A stretch of 64,000 nt of DNA, from NCBI GenBank assembly GCA_047967505.1, contig CM106538.1, one strand, 5' to 3'. Shown in pieces: positions 55,516 through 64,000 of this stretch (positions are counted from its first letter, which is position 1; every line of letters starts with the position of its first letter). The notes below the pieces were generated by a model. That model had not been told where the DNA came from. It was given only the letters and a program-made list of their open reading frames with translations, and did not search any database. Source of the DNA: Dipteris shenzhenensis (taxonomy: Eukaryota; Polypodiophyta; Polypodiopsida; Gleicheniales). The position numbers and the translations under genes were made by a program.

Positions 55516-56150
55516 TGACATGGAAAAAAACAAAATCATCATGGAATTACCTCCTCCTACAAATTCCAAAGGTGAACAGGTCTTTATGGGACATGCTGGC
55601 TATTACAGAAGATTTATATTGCGGTATGCCATGATAGCTAGACTACTTTACAAACTATTAGTGGAATTCTTATGGACAGAAGAGTGCGACCAAGCCTTTG
55701 AGCTTTTAAAGTGGTGCCTAATCATAGCACCCATCCTTATATCTCTCAATTGGGATACTGATTTTCATGTTTATATAGATGGATCCAAGTATGCAATTGG
55801 GAGTGTGCTTTGTCAACCTGGTGAACATAAGAAAGACTACCCATTCTACTTCTCCAGTCGACAACTCAATGATGCTGAGATCAACTATAGAAAGAGAAGC
55901 CCTAGCAATGGTGTATAGTGTTAAGAAATCGCGGCACTATCTACTGGCAAATGATTTTGTCTTCTACACCGACCATCAAGCATTGCTTTATCTTGTGAAC
56001 CATCCGTGTATAATAGGAAGAATAACCAGATGGCTCCTCTTGCTTCAAGAATTCAACTTCAAAATAGTGGTCCGCAAAGGTGCCCAAGACTACATTGCCA
56101 CTCACATGTCTCGTGTCAAGTCGGGAGAAGAAGCCACTAGAGTTGAAGAC
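55516..56150 (+). pseudogene. Gypsy C RNase H
   Basis: Reads T-D-M-E-K-N-K, I-M-E-L-P-P-P, G-Y-Y-R-R-F-I, then Y-I-D-G-S-K-Y-A-I-G-S-V-L and Y-F-S-S-R-Q-L-N-D-A-E-I-N-Y. A deletion near 55893 shifts frame, then E-R-E-A-L-A-M-V-Y and Y-T-D-H-Q-A-L-L follow. These are the standard gypsy RNase H blocks. Confidence 0.85.
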
Positions 56151-56668
56151 GACTTACCAGATGCCACACTATTTCAAATAGATGCTGTTCTAGAGTGGTA
56201 TGGAGATATCATTGGGTACTTAATGGCAGGAAGACCACCCCTTGAAATGAAAGCAGTCGATGCCAAAAAACTAATTCTAAAGGCTGCACCCTATCAACTC
56301 ATTGTAGGACAACTATACAAGATGGGCAAGGACCAGGTATTAAGATGTGTAATGCCTCATGAGATCATGCCAATCCTGAGTGAAGTCCATGAAGGCATTG
56401 CAAGAGGACACTTCCAAGGGGAAGATGTATGCCAACGGACTACTAAACCACAACACAAAGACTTCAATCCCCTAACAATAGTTGTTGCACAAAAACCATT
56501 TGAAAAATGGGGATGGGTTTTAGCTAAAGCAGTCAAAAAGGCAGATGCTAGAAGCATAGCAAGATTCTTATATGAAAATGTGATCACCCAATTCAGATGC
56601 CCCATTGAAATTGTGTCGGATTACCATAAAGCCAGACAAGGGTTCCACTCTGCACATTTGTTTTGCTG
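56151..56668 (+). pseudogene. Gypsy C integrase, internally deleted
   Basis: Reads L-I-V-G-Q-L-Y-K-M-G-K and H-E-G-I-A-R-G-H-F, then K-P-F-E-K-W-G fused directly to W-V-L-A-K-A-V. The first catalytic Asp block is lost, and it continues F-L-Y-E-N-V and E-I-V-S-D. Ends at TGA 56667. Sequence after this is unrelated. Confidence 0.8.
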
Positions 56669-56669
56669 A

Positions 56670-59080
56670 GTAGGAAGCTAAAGCAAGACTGGATCCAGCA
56701 CTTAGTCATCTTCTTTACAAAAAAGCTAGATGATTCATCAGGCCAAAACTACAAGAAGGTCTAGCATGGCATAAGCCATTATTATCCTACCTGGTCATAA
56801 TTGGGTAACACATGTGACATTTACAATACTTTGGGAAAGCAACAATGAAAGCAAAGCTATAGGAAGCCCAAGACAAAAGAAAGAGAGTAACATCATGCCT
56901 GGGAGCCGGATAGGTGCAAGCAAATTGTAAAGAGAGAGAATCGAGGGAGTGCAAGGATGAAAAGGGTCGTCCCTCCCTCAAAAAGATGAGATGTACATAT
57001 GACCAAAAGCTTGACTTTGGTCTTCACTTGTTGTGTTGCACTTTTGGAATACAGGCTCTCTTTCTCTCTATGAGTTGTGAAGGATGTTCTTGTTTCCATG
57101 TTGTGCCTTTGTGATTGCCACTCTCCTCTCTCTCTTTCCTTCTCCCCACTCCCTCCCCCTCTCTCTCTCGTCATTCCCATCCCCCCCCTCTTGTAGAATC
57201 ATTGCTGATAGCTGTTAGAGTGACACTAAATGGTTGACCATCACTTGCATTTCTCCCTACTTGTAGTAGAGTAGAGTGGACATCATCAACATATCGGCAA
57301 CAACCTTGCAAATGTGAGTCACAGTAACCAAGATCACACATCTTTTGTAGCAATTTTAGGGAAATCTAGGTACTCTTTTGCATTGTGTCTTGTCTTCTTC
57401 CATTATCTACTCATTTCCCAATGCTTTTTAGCTTAACTAAGGAGTGTTGGTTTTGGATAATAGAAGTTGGTTGTAAAGAAGAAGAAAGAAGAAAGGTGTC
57501 TTTTCATATTTTTGAAGCATTTAGGTGATTGTGAGTTGTTTTTTGGTGTTTTTGGTTGTTAAACTTAGTACAAGATAGCTTAGGAGATTGCTAAGATGTT
57601 TGTACAATCAAATCCCAAGAAAAACTCAATGAAATTAAGATTTTTCATGAATTTTGAGTTCTTGGGAAGGCCAAACCTGTCACATCGTGGAAAGATTCCC
57701 ATTTTTTCCCCATGAATGTGTTTTTTGATGTTGTTTTCAATTTTCAATAGGTATAATAGGTAGCCTAGGACTCTGAGAAGCTCAAAAACCCTGCACAAAA
57801 ACTCAAAGTTATCAAAAAAATCATCAAACTCCCATTAGTGAACTGTGTGCAAAGAAGACATTGCAATAATCCTTAATGTGGTGTCACATTGCAATAATAA
57901 TAACATGGTGGGATGTTGTAGTATAATGTACCAGATGTTATAATAACTCACCTAACTCTGACATTGCCAATTGGCATTTCATGCTATTAGCCACCTACCC
58001 ACATTGCATTAGAAAAATCAACTTAGACACTGCAATATTATCAACATAGCACTCGTTAGAATTAGATAATGTAGCGCATGGTGAGATGGCCATAATGTAG
58101 CATATGGTGGGATGCGCCTAGTGCAATGTAGGCAAGTTAGCCACATAATGCTATGCATGGAGAGATAGCCTTAAGTAATGCATCATCTAGCCAGTACTTG
58201 CATCATACCTAGTGCAATGTAGGCAAGTTATCCACATAACGCTATGCATGGAGAGATAACCTTAATGCATCACCTAGCCAGTACCTGCATCAGCTAGCCA
58301 GTACCTGCATCAACTAGTACCTACATTGCATCCAGTACTTGCATCGCTAGCAAGTACTTTCATCGTCTTAGCTCGTATGTACATCACAATGTTGTAGCAT
58401 TAGCCTTAATGTATTGCTAACGTATTGACCATAACATAGCATCCAAGAAATGTGGTCTATTGGGCCCTTGTGTGGACATCTGGACTAACCAATTGCCTCA
58501 CCTACATGCACTTGAGGTTCATAAGGGTTCTTGCATTTGAATTGGAACCAAGGGATGGCACTTCTAATAACATCTTATCCAGCCAATACCCACCTTAGCA
58601 TCATCTCCGTTTGGGAATTAAACCCTGAGCTTGCACTCTATACACAGGCCTCCCCAAGCTCATATTATGAACTTTGAGGATTCCATGAGCTTTGAAGGAA
58701 AATGGGTGAGAATCCAAACCTCAGAGCCTCTATGGCTTCCAAATCTAGTTCAATCAGACATTAGGGGGACACATTACCACAAACCATAGCTTCTTGCCCC
58801 CCTCTATATCCAAGTTAGGGAGGAGGCTCAAAAGGCACTCCCTACCCCTATAGACCAATGCCCAATATAAGTGTGACTTTGCCTAGGCCATCACACCGGT
58901 GCAACTAGTAAGGCCAAGCCCACCTTGAATGCTAATCCGAGGGTTAAGTGGGTTAAGAACGTCCAATCATACCTTTGTCCAGCCAACAACATCCTATAGT
59001 CCACCCCTAGTGTAGCCTAGCTATGGTACAGTTCCCTCCCTATGGTACAGTTCCCTCCCTATTAGTAAATCCAATGTACT
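56670..59080. other. Non-coding spacer with CATCTAGCCAGTAC-type repeats
   Basis: 57110-57180 is CT-rich. 57840-58440 has repeated words: GTAGCATATGGTGGGATG, GTGCAATGTAGGCAAGTTA (58120, 58213), ATGCATGGAGAGATA (58150, 58245) and CTAGCCAGTACYTGCATC (about five times, 58187-58345). The two units at 58117-58185 and 58209-58275 are a diverged tandem pair of about 92 bp. No gene seen. Confidence 0.5.
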
Positions 59081-59084
59081 ACAT

Positions 59085-59345
59085 AGAGACATTTAGGGAC
59101 ATCGATGACTTGGACAAGGTCAATTACTTTGGACTAAGCCTAGATGGCAAGGCAGGTCATTGTATAGGGATTTGAATCCTAAGAAAAATTTCGATTGGGA
59201 CATGCCAGGAAAGCCATTCATCCCTGTCAATCAATTGTACAAAGTTAAGCAAAAGGAGACAGAGTACCTTTGCGACTACATCACCCAGGTTAAGCACCTA
59301 AATTCATGGTGCAATCCACATGAAAGGATGGTTTGAGGTATGTAG
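59085..59345 (+). pseudogene. Gypsy gag fragment
   Basis: Reading with frame changes: L-D-G-K-A-G-H, then Y-R-D-L-N-P-K-K-N-F-D-W, F-I-P-V-N-Q-L-Y-K-V-K-Q-K-E-T, C-D-Y-I-T-Q-V-K-H-L-N. It aligns by motif with the gypsy A gag (I-N-Q-L-Y-G-V-K, H-L-N-A-H). Ends in a stop near 59335. A relic of the same clade. Confidence 0.65.
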
Positions 59346-60000
59346 GAAGACCACTATATGCCTAGGGGATAATATGAAGGAGAAAACTCAAGGATACAAG
59401 ACCCAAGTGGCTTCATTAGACATGTCCCAAACTACTAAAATAGCAAGTGGTATTGAAGCCAAGGAGACACTTCCACTTACCAAGGACATAAACATGGAAG
59501 AGTTGGCTACCAACTTCCTAAGTCAGCTAAGCCAATAACTAAAGGGGAAATTGATGAAGGAAGGCCCTTGAAATCCTCACCTAGTTGCTAATACTAGGAT
59601 ACATGAGATTCTCAGGCAATGTTCTAACGATCAAGACTTTGAGGAGGACCTATCCTTTATCTTTCAAATGCCAAATCTAAGGAAGAAGCTATTCTCTAGA
59701 ATAAGAGAAGGATATCAAAGATGGGACTCCAATTCAAGTGCCTACTCTTAGGAAAAAGAAGAAAAGAATGGTATATAAATCTATAACTTGCATGAATTTT
59801 GAATATGTGTGGGCTAGTTGATCCTAGTAGGAGCCTGGAAATTGCAAGCTAGTTAAGAGACAACACACCCTCTCCTTCTTTGTTAGCGGTTTGAGAAGTT
59901 AAAGTTAAGAATGATCCATTGATGTGTAGACTTGAAGTAGTGTTGATAGAAGAAGCAATCAGTTTTTGCACTCCCTTTTAATCTCTCTCAAGGTATAACG
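59346..60000. other. Spacer, possible continuation of the gag relic
   Basis: The frame 59320-59538 reads a Thr/Lys/Glu-rich peptide that could be gag linker. No motif supports it. Nothing else recognised. Confidence 0.3.
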
Positions 60001-60059
60001 TTTAAAAAAACACATATTGTGGCGGGGGGGGGCTTGGCCTTAAGGTTTGGTGTGAATGG

Positions 60060-60395
60060 GCTTTAAGTCTAACTGAGGGGTAGTAACTGACCTAGCTCAA
60101 TTGATCTAACTGGCTTAGTTAGTCTAACTAACCTAACTATCTAGTTAGATGCCTAACAGTTAGTCTAACCTAACCTAGTTATGGTTAAACAAACTGTAGC
60201 TAACTAAACTAACCACAATTAGTTGAACTAACCTAGTACAATCAAAGTAACCTAATTATTGAGTTACTGTAACTAACCAATAGTTAAACTAACCTAACTG
60301 CATGTAACTAACCTAAAGTTAACTTAACTAACCTAGGTTAAAGCTAACCTAACCTAGGTGAATGTATCCTAACCAGGGTTAGTTCTAGGTTTAGG
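60060..60395. repeat. Degenerate CTAACC/CTAACTA-rich tract
   Basis: Words CTAACC, CTAACTA and TTAGTTA recur every 6-12 bases for about 330 bases. It is not the plant telomere repeat (CCCTAAA) and shows no strict period. Confidence 0.6.
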
Positions 60396-60399
60396 TTAG

Positions 60400-61109
60400 G
60401 TTTTTTTTTTTGGGGGTAAAGGGGGGGGCATCGACGGCAGTAAGCGGTGGTCTGAGGGGATAGAGGGGGCGAATGGAGGAGGGGAGGGTGGGGGGGGGGA
60501 AAGGGTGGTGGTGGAGGGGAGGTGAAGGGTGGAGGAGGGGGGTTTGGAGGCAGTCGGAGGCAGAGGGGGGTCGAAGGCGGAGGCGGGCATGGCAGAGCCA
60601 GAGGGGAGTCAGAGGCAAAGGCATGCGTGGCAGAGGCAGGCAGTGCCATTGGCTACACCATCATGGGCGGCTCTATGTGCGCCATCACTGGCTGTGTTGT
60701 CGTGGGTGGGCGCTACGTAGGGCGACCGTGCCTTAGGCAAGGATTTAGATCCCTTACTAAGGTCTTTAGACCTTAGTTTTCAATAGGGGCTTTTAGGCCC
60801 TTAGGGTAGGGAGTGGAGCAGCCGGCGAGGGGGGGTAGAGAGACAGAGAGAGGGGGGAGGGAAAACAGAGAGAGAGAGGGAGAGAGAGAGAGAGGGGGAG
60901 AAGAGAGAGAGGGGAAGAAGAGAGAGGGAGGGAGAGAGAGAGAGAGAGAGAGAGGGGGGGGAGAAGAGAGAGAAGTGAGAGAGAGAGAGAGGGGGGAAAG
61001 AAGAGAGAGAAAGTGAGAGAGAGAGAGAAGAGGGAGGTGAGTGAGGGGGGTGTAAAGAGAGAGAGAGAGAGAGAAAGAGAAAGAGAGAAGAGGGAGGTAA
61101 GTGAGGGGG

Positions 61110-61144
<35 letters not shown>

Positions 61145-61181
61145 GAGGGGGGTAGAGAGAGAGAGAGAAAGGAGGGAGGGG

Positions 61182-61234
<53 letters not shown>

Positions 61235-61480
61235 TGGGTAACGAGAGAGAGAAAGGGAGAAGGGGGCGGGGATGAAGGGAGGGGGGGGAGGGGTGGTGGA
61301 GATGGAAGGGGGTGTTGGAGATGGAGGGGAGGGTGGTGGAGAGGGGTGGTGGTGGTGGAGGGGGGGGATGGAGGGGGGGGGGGGAGGGGGTGGTGGAGAT
61401 GGAAGGGGGTGGTGGAGATGGAGGGGAGGGTGGTGGAGGGGGGAATGGTGGGGGGGGAGGGGGAAACAAGAAAAAAGAAA
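60400..61480. repeat. 1-kb purine-rich low-complexity tract
   Basis: On plus almost all purines: GGGGA/GGTGG-rich at 60410-60560, GAGAGA-rich at 60835-61240 and GGTGGAGATGGAGGGG-rich at 61270-61460. 60600-60790 is less biased. Long open frames on both strands (for example 61519-60773 on minus, Ser/Pro/Leu-rich) are products of the repeat and not genes. Confidence 0.9.
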
Positions 61481-62394
61481 AAAAAACTTGATGGATGGAA
61501 AACTTTGACGAAAATCCAAAGGGAGGAAGAGATGGTCACCTGAATGCTCTCCAAGTCTTTCTCGATGTAACGGGATTGTTGAGGACCAATGGATGGTGGG
61601 TGGATGGCTAGGTTATTGCTGCGAGATGGGCTCCAAGTAACTCACCATGTGAGGATGGGAGTAGCGTGGTGGTCGATGGAGAGGGAGGAGTGTCTTGCAT
61701 AGGGCTCGGAATGGGGAAGAGGATGGAGGCAAGATGTGAAAGATGAAGAATGAGGGGGTGGAGTGGGTTTTTATAGGAAATGGGTATAGGTTTAGGCTTG
61801 AACCCTAAACTCTTCCTGAGTCATAACTTTTCATGGTTAGCTCAGTTTGCTCTTCTGTAAAAAGGTGAAAAAATCAAAATTGCAAGCACTATGCATTCGT
61901 ATCCACCACCTAGCCTGATTTGTTTATCAAGTGGCTTCTTTTTAAAAAAATTTCTTAAGGTAGTAATCTAAGGTTGATGCTTGGGGTTGATATGTTTGAC
62001 TAGAGTTGGAAAAAATTTTACTCTCCTTGCCCTTGAGTGGTATGTACATGAAAATTCGTAGTAGTTTTTCTTTTACACATACCTACGTATGTTTACTCAT
62101 TTCTTGAGGCACTAGTCTCCCCGATAGTGGCACCAAATGTTGGCTCTTTCCCATAGCTTCTACAAGAAGAGTAGGGTATTCTCAGTATGCAGGGTTCCAA
62201 GGCTTTTTGTCACCTACAGATATATCATGGTTGTTGTTTGTAGTATACGTGTATCTTAGGACCTTGAGTCCTATTTCGGTGAAAGACATAGGCTTAAGTG
62301 TGGTAAGCAAACATAGTGCATGCATGTGTAAAAGGAATGTGTATCATCATGGTTGAGGTAATGAAGGCTTTTGCCTTCATTGGGGGTTGTAGGG
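61481..62394. other. Spacer with a possible minus-strand gypsy primer site
   Basis: On minus, TTTGGTGCCACTATCGGGG (62138-62120) follows CAACA. It resembles the TTTGGCGCCGTTGCCGGGG string found after the LTR of some plant gypsy elements (Athila/Tat type). If real, an LTR would extend right from 62139. No second LTR was found. No gene seen. Confidence 0.3.
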
Positions 62395-62595
62395 TTTAGG
62401 AGGAGTTTAAGGGTTAGAAGGGGGTTCCAAGGTTCAGAAGGAGGTTCCAAGGTTTAAAAGGAGGTTCAAGGCTTAGAAGGAGGCTCAAGGCTTAGAGAGA
62501 TATTCCAAGGTTTAGAGAGGGGTTCCAGAGTTTAGAAGAGGTTCCAGGGCTAGAAGGAGGATCCAAGGTTCAGGGTAGAGGACATGGTGGAGAAC
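62395..62595 (+). repeat. Minisatellite, unit about 22-24 bp
   Basis: AGGTTCCAAGGTTYAGAAGG-type units repeat about eight times with length drift (GGAGGTTCAAGGCTTAGAA, GAGGTTCCAGGGCTAGAA). Confidence 0.75.
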
Positions 62596-62684
62596 TCGTC
62601 TCCCTTATAGATCATGGAGATTAAGGGTTGAGGAACTAAGGGTTTGGGGGGAGCATAGGAGTGGGAGAGGAAGAAGGTGTAAGA

Positions 62685-62840
62685 GCAGGGGGAAAGAAGA
62701 GGGAGGAGGAGGAGGAGGAGGGAGGAGGAGAAGGTAGGAGGAGGGAGGAGGAGGAGGAGGAGGAGGAGGAGGAGGAGGGAGGAGGAGAAGGGAGGAGGAG
62801 AGGGAGAGGATGGTTTGCAAGGTTGAGGAGAGGGGAGGAG
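62685..62840 (+). repeat. (GGA)n-rich tract
   Basis: GGAGGAGGAGG runs mixed with GAAGGAGG. Open frames here are repeat products. Confidence 0.85.
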
Positions 62841-63002
62841 GAGCTATAAGGTTAGGACATGCTTTTGGATGTGGAGTGCAAGGAAGCATGGACACTTGAG
62901 ACAATTGCTTGGAATACCAAAGTAGAACTCAAGACAATGCCCCAAAGAGTGTGGGCTTCATTCCATTATGGGGTATTTATACAAGTTGGAGAGCTTCTCT
63001 CT
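62841..63002. other. Short unique spacer
   Basis: No gene or repeat recognised between the GGA tract and the 13-bp minisatellite. Confidence 0.3.
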
Positions 63003-63395
63003 CTGCATGTAGGAATTGTAAGAAGTTCTCTCTCTACATGTAGAACTTGCATATAGAAGTTGCATGTAGAAGTTGCAAGCTGCATGTAGGAGTTGCATGT
63101 AGAACATGCATGTAGAACTCACATGTAGGAGTTGCATGTAGAACATGCATTTAGGAGTTGAATGTAGAACATGCATCTAGGAGTTGCATGTAGAACATGC
63201 ATGTAGAACTCACATATAGGAGTTGCATGTAGGAGTTGCATGTAGAACATGCATGGAGAACTTTCATGTAGAACTCACATGTAGAAGTTGCATGTAGAAC
63301 TCACATGTAGGAGTTGCATGTAGAACTCGCATGTAGGAGTTGCATGTAGGAATCATATGTAGAACTTGCATGTAGAACATGCAAGTTGGATTTCT
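63003..63395 (+). repeat. 13-bp minisatellite, about 30 units
   Basis: Units of AGGAGTTGCATGT, AGAACATGCATGT and AGAACTCACATGT follow in register for nearly 400 bases. They share AG(A/G)A.....CATGT, and a unit choice of two or three variants alternates. The first 60 bases are looser and the last unit ends near 63395. Confidence 0.92.
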
Positions 63396-64000
63396 AAGAG
63401 GGATTATTTCTAGCCTTATGCAAGTACAAGCGGAGCTGGCTACTCTACACACACATTCTGTACTACCTAAGTCCATGTTGGCACAGAGACAATAGTTGGT
63501 GTATGGTAAAGAGCACCAAGGAGATCACAAAGTGGTAGTGTGCACATGCACTAGCTAAATTGATGGACCCACACACTTCTCCTAAATAAGGCACAACATT
63601 GATGAGGAACAAGATGTTGATACTATTATTGTGCTATTGTTGCCAATGCTAAAACAATGTACTTTAACTAATGTTGTGGGACTAGAGCCAAGGTGAGAGT
63701 GAGAGTTAGTGAGCACTTTTACCACTTGTATACACAAAGCACTATTGTACACATACATAGATAAAAATTGTTGTAATGGGCTACAACAACCCTCTTGGAT
63801 AATACAAGTTTGTGTTTCCACCTACTCTCCCTCCCTCTGGATTTTGTCACATGGTCATTTTACCCATCTCCATCTGGCTATATCCACATTACAGCAACCC
63901 GGGTTTTAGTAGATGCTCATTTCCCCCGCAACTAAGCACTACATTGGGACAACAAAGGAGTTCAAGAGAGGGCATCTTGATGAGAGCATGCACAATCTAA
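63396..64000. other. Spacer to the end of the window
   Basis: No coding or repeat feature recognised. Short frames are not supported by any motif. Confidence 0.3.

Larger units (their letters stand above)
51203..56670 (+). mobile_element. Gypsy C: third Ty3/gypsy family, near full coding order, decayed
   Basis: gag (51203-52500), protease (52893-53430), linker, RT (54432-55259), RNase H (55516-56120) and a truncated integrase (56160-56668) follow in gypsy order. The protein sequence differs clearly from gypsy A/B. A MITE splits it at the RT end. Stops at 52501, 53181, 53430, 53553, 53611-53615, 54262 and 54948 are TAG, TAA or TGA at Gln- or Arg-compatible sites. No LTRs were identified. Confidence 0.85.

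Noticed and set aside
60060-60395. Interstitial telomere repeat
   Set aside because: The words are CTAACC/CTAACTA without the CCCTAAA unit or a fixed period.
60773-61554. Three overlapping open frames of 220-250 codons on minus
   Set aside because: All are products of the GA/CT low-complexity tract, with Ser/Pro/Leu repeats and no domain.

Overview
This window looks like transposon-rich nuclear DNA of a land plant with a large, slowly purged genome. The evidence is En/Spm (CACTA) TNP2 transposases with DUF4218/DUF4216-type tails, Ty1/copia and Ty3/gypsy elements primed by a methionine initiator tRNA, short GT-AG introns, and decay dominated by C-to-T changes at CAG and CGA codons. Species cannot be read from the sequence. 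A decayed gene family with an HGKG..DG motif, which I associate mainly with animals, hints at a non-flowering plant (bryophyte, lycophyte, fern or gymnosperm); that is inference. No tRNA, rRNA or CRISPR array was seen, and only one short gene looks intact.

Layout. 1-2180 is a decayed gene built from tandem Ulp1/C48 cysteine-peptidase modules. 2851-3307 is a small two-exon gene of unknown function. 3839-16660 is a decayed gypsy element on the minus strand (gypsy A). It is interrupted by a 2.7-kb non-autonomous LTR element (4373-7068) and by a structurally complete copia element (9018-14513, TSD GAGGT), whose right LTR carries a 246-bp hAT-like MITE. 16790-29850 is a cluster of CACTA pieces: an internally deleted TNP2 copy on minus, a TNP1-like gene on plus, and a chimeric TNP2 copy on plus split by a 2.6-kb hAT-like element (26331-28975, TSD GTGAACAG). 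30236-33030 holds a second, better preserved TNP2 family on minus.

34262-36225 is the 5' part of another gypsy element (gypsy D: LTR, PBS, gag). 36616-38600 holds the decayed HGKG-motif transposase-like gene. 38925-40850 is a satellite of about 186 bp in roughly 10 to 11 copies. 41390-43790 is a decayed RING-H2 gene on minus. Its TATA promoter is preceded by an array of about 16 palindromes of the type ATACCTCGATCGAGGTAT (43800-44480). 44556-49051 is gypsy B, an inverted relative of gypsy A that shares the same nested LTR element. 51203-56670 is a third gypsy family (gypsy C) carrying a second copy of the MITE. 56670-64000 is mostly non-coding, with a gag relic, a 1-kb purine tract and several minisatellites, including a clear 13-bp one at 63003-63395.

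How the pieces relate. Nested insertions give a relative order: LTR element into gypsy; copia into gypsy A; MITE into the copia LTR; hAT-like element into the CACTA copy. Empty and filled sites are both present in the window for the MITE and for the hAT-like element. Nearly all premature stops across unrelated elements are TAG or TAA at expected glutamine codons, or TGA at expected arginine codons. This fits long-term deamination of methylated cytosine.
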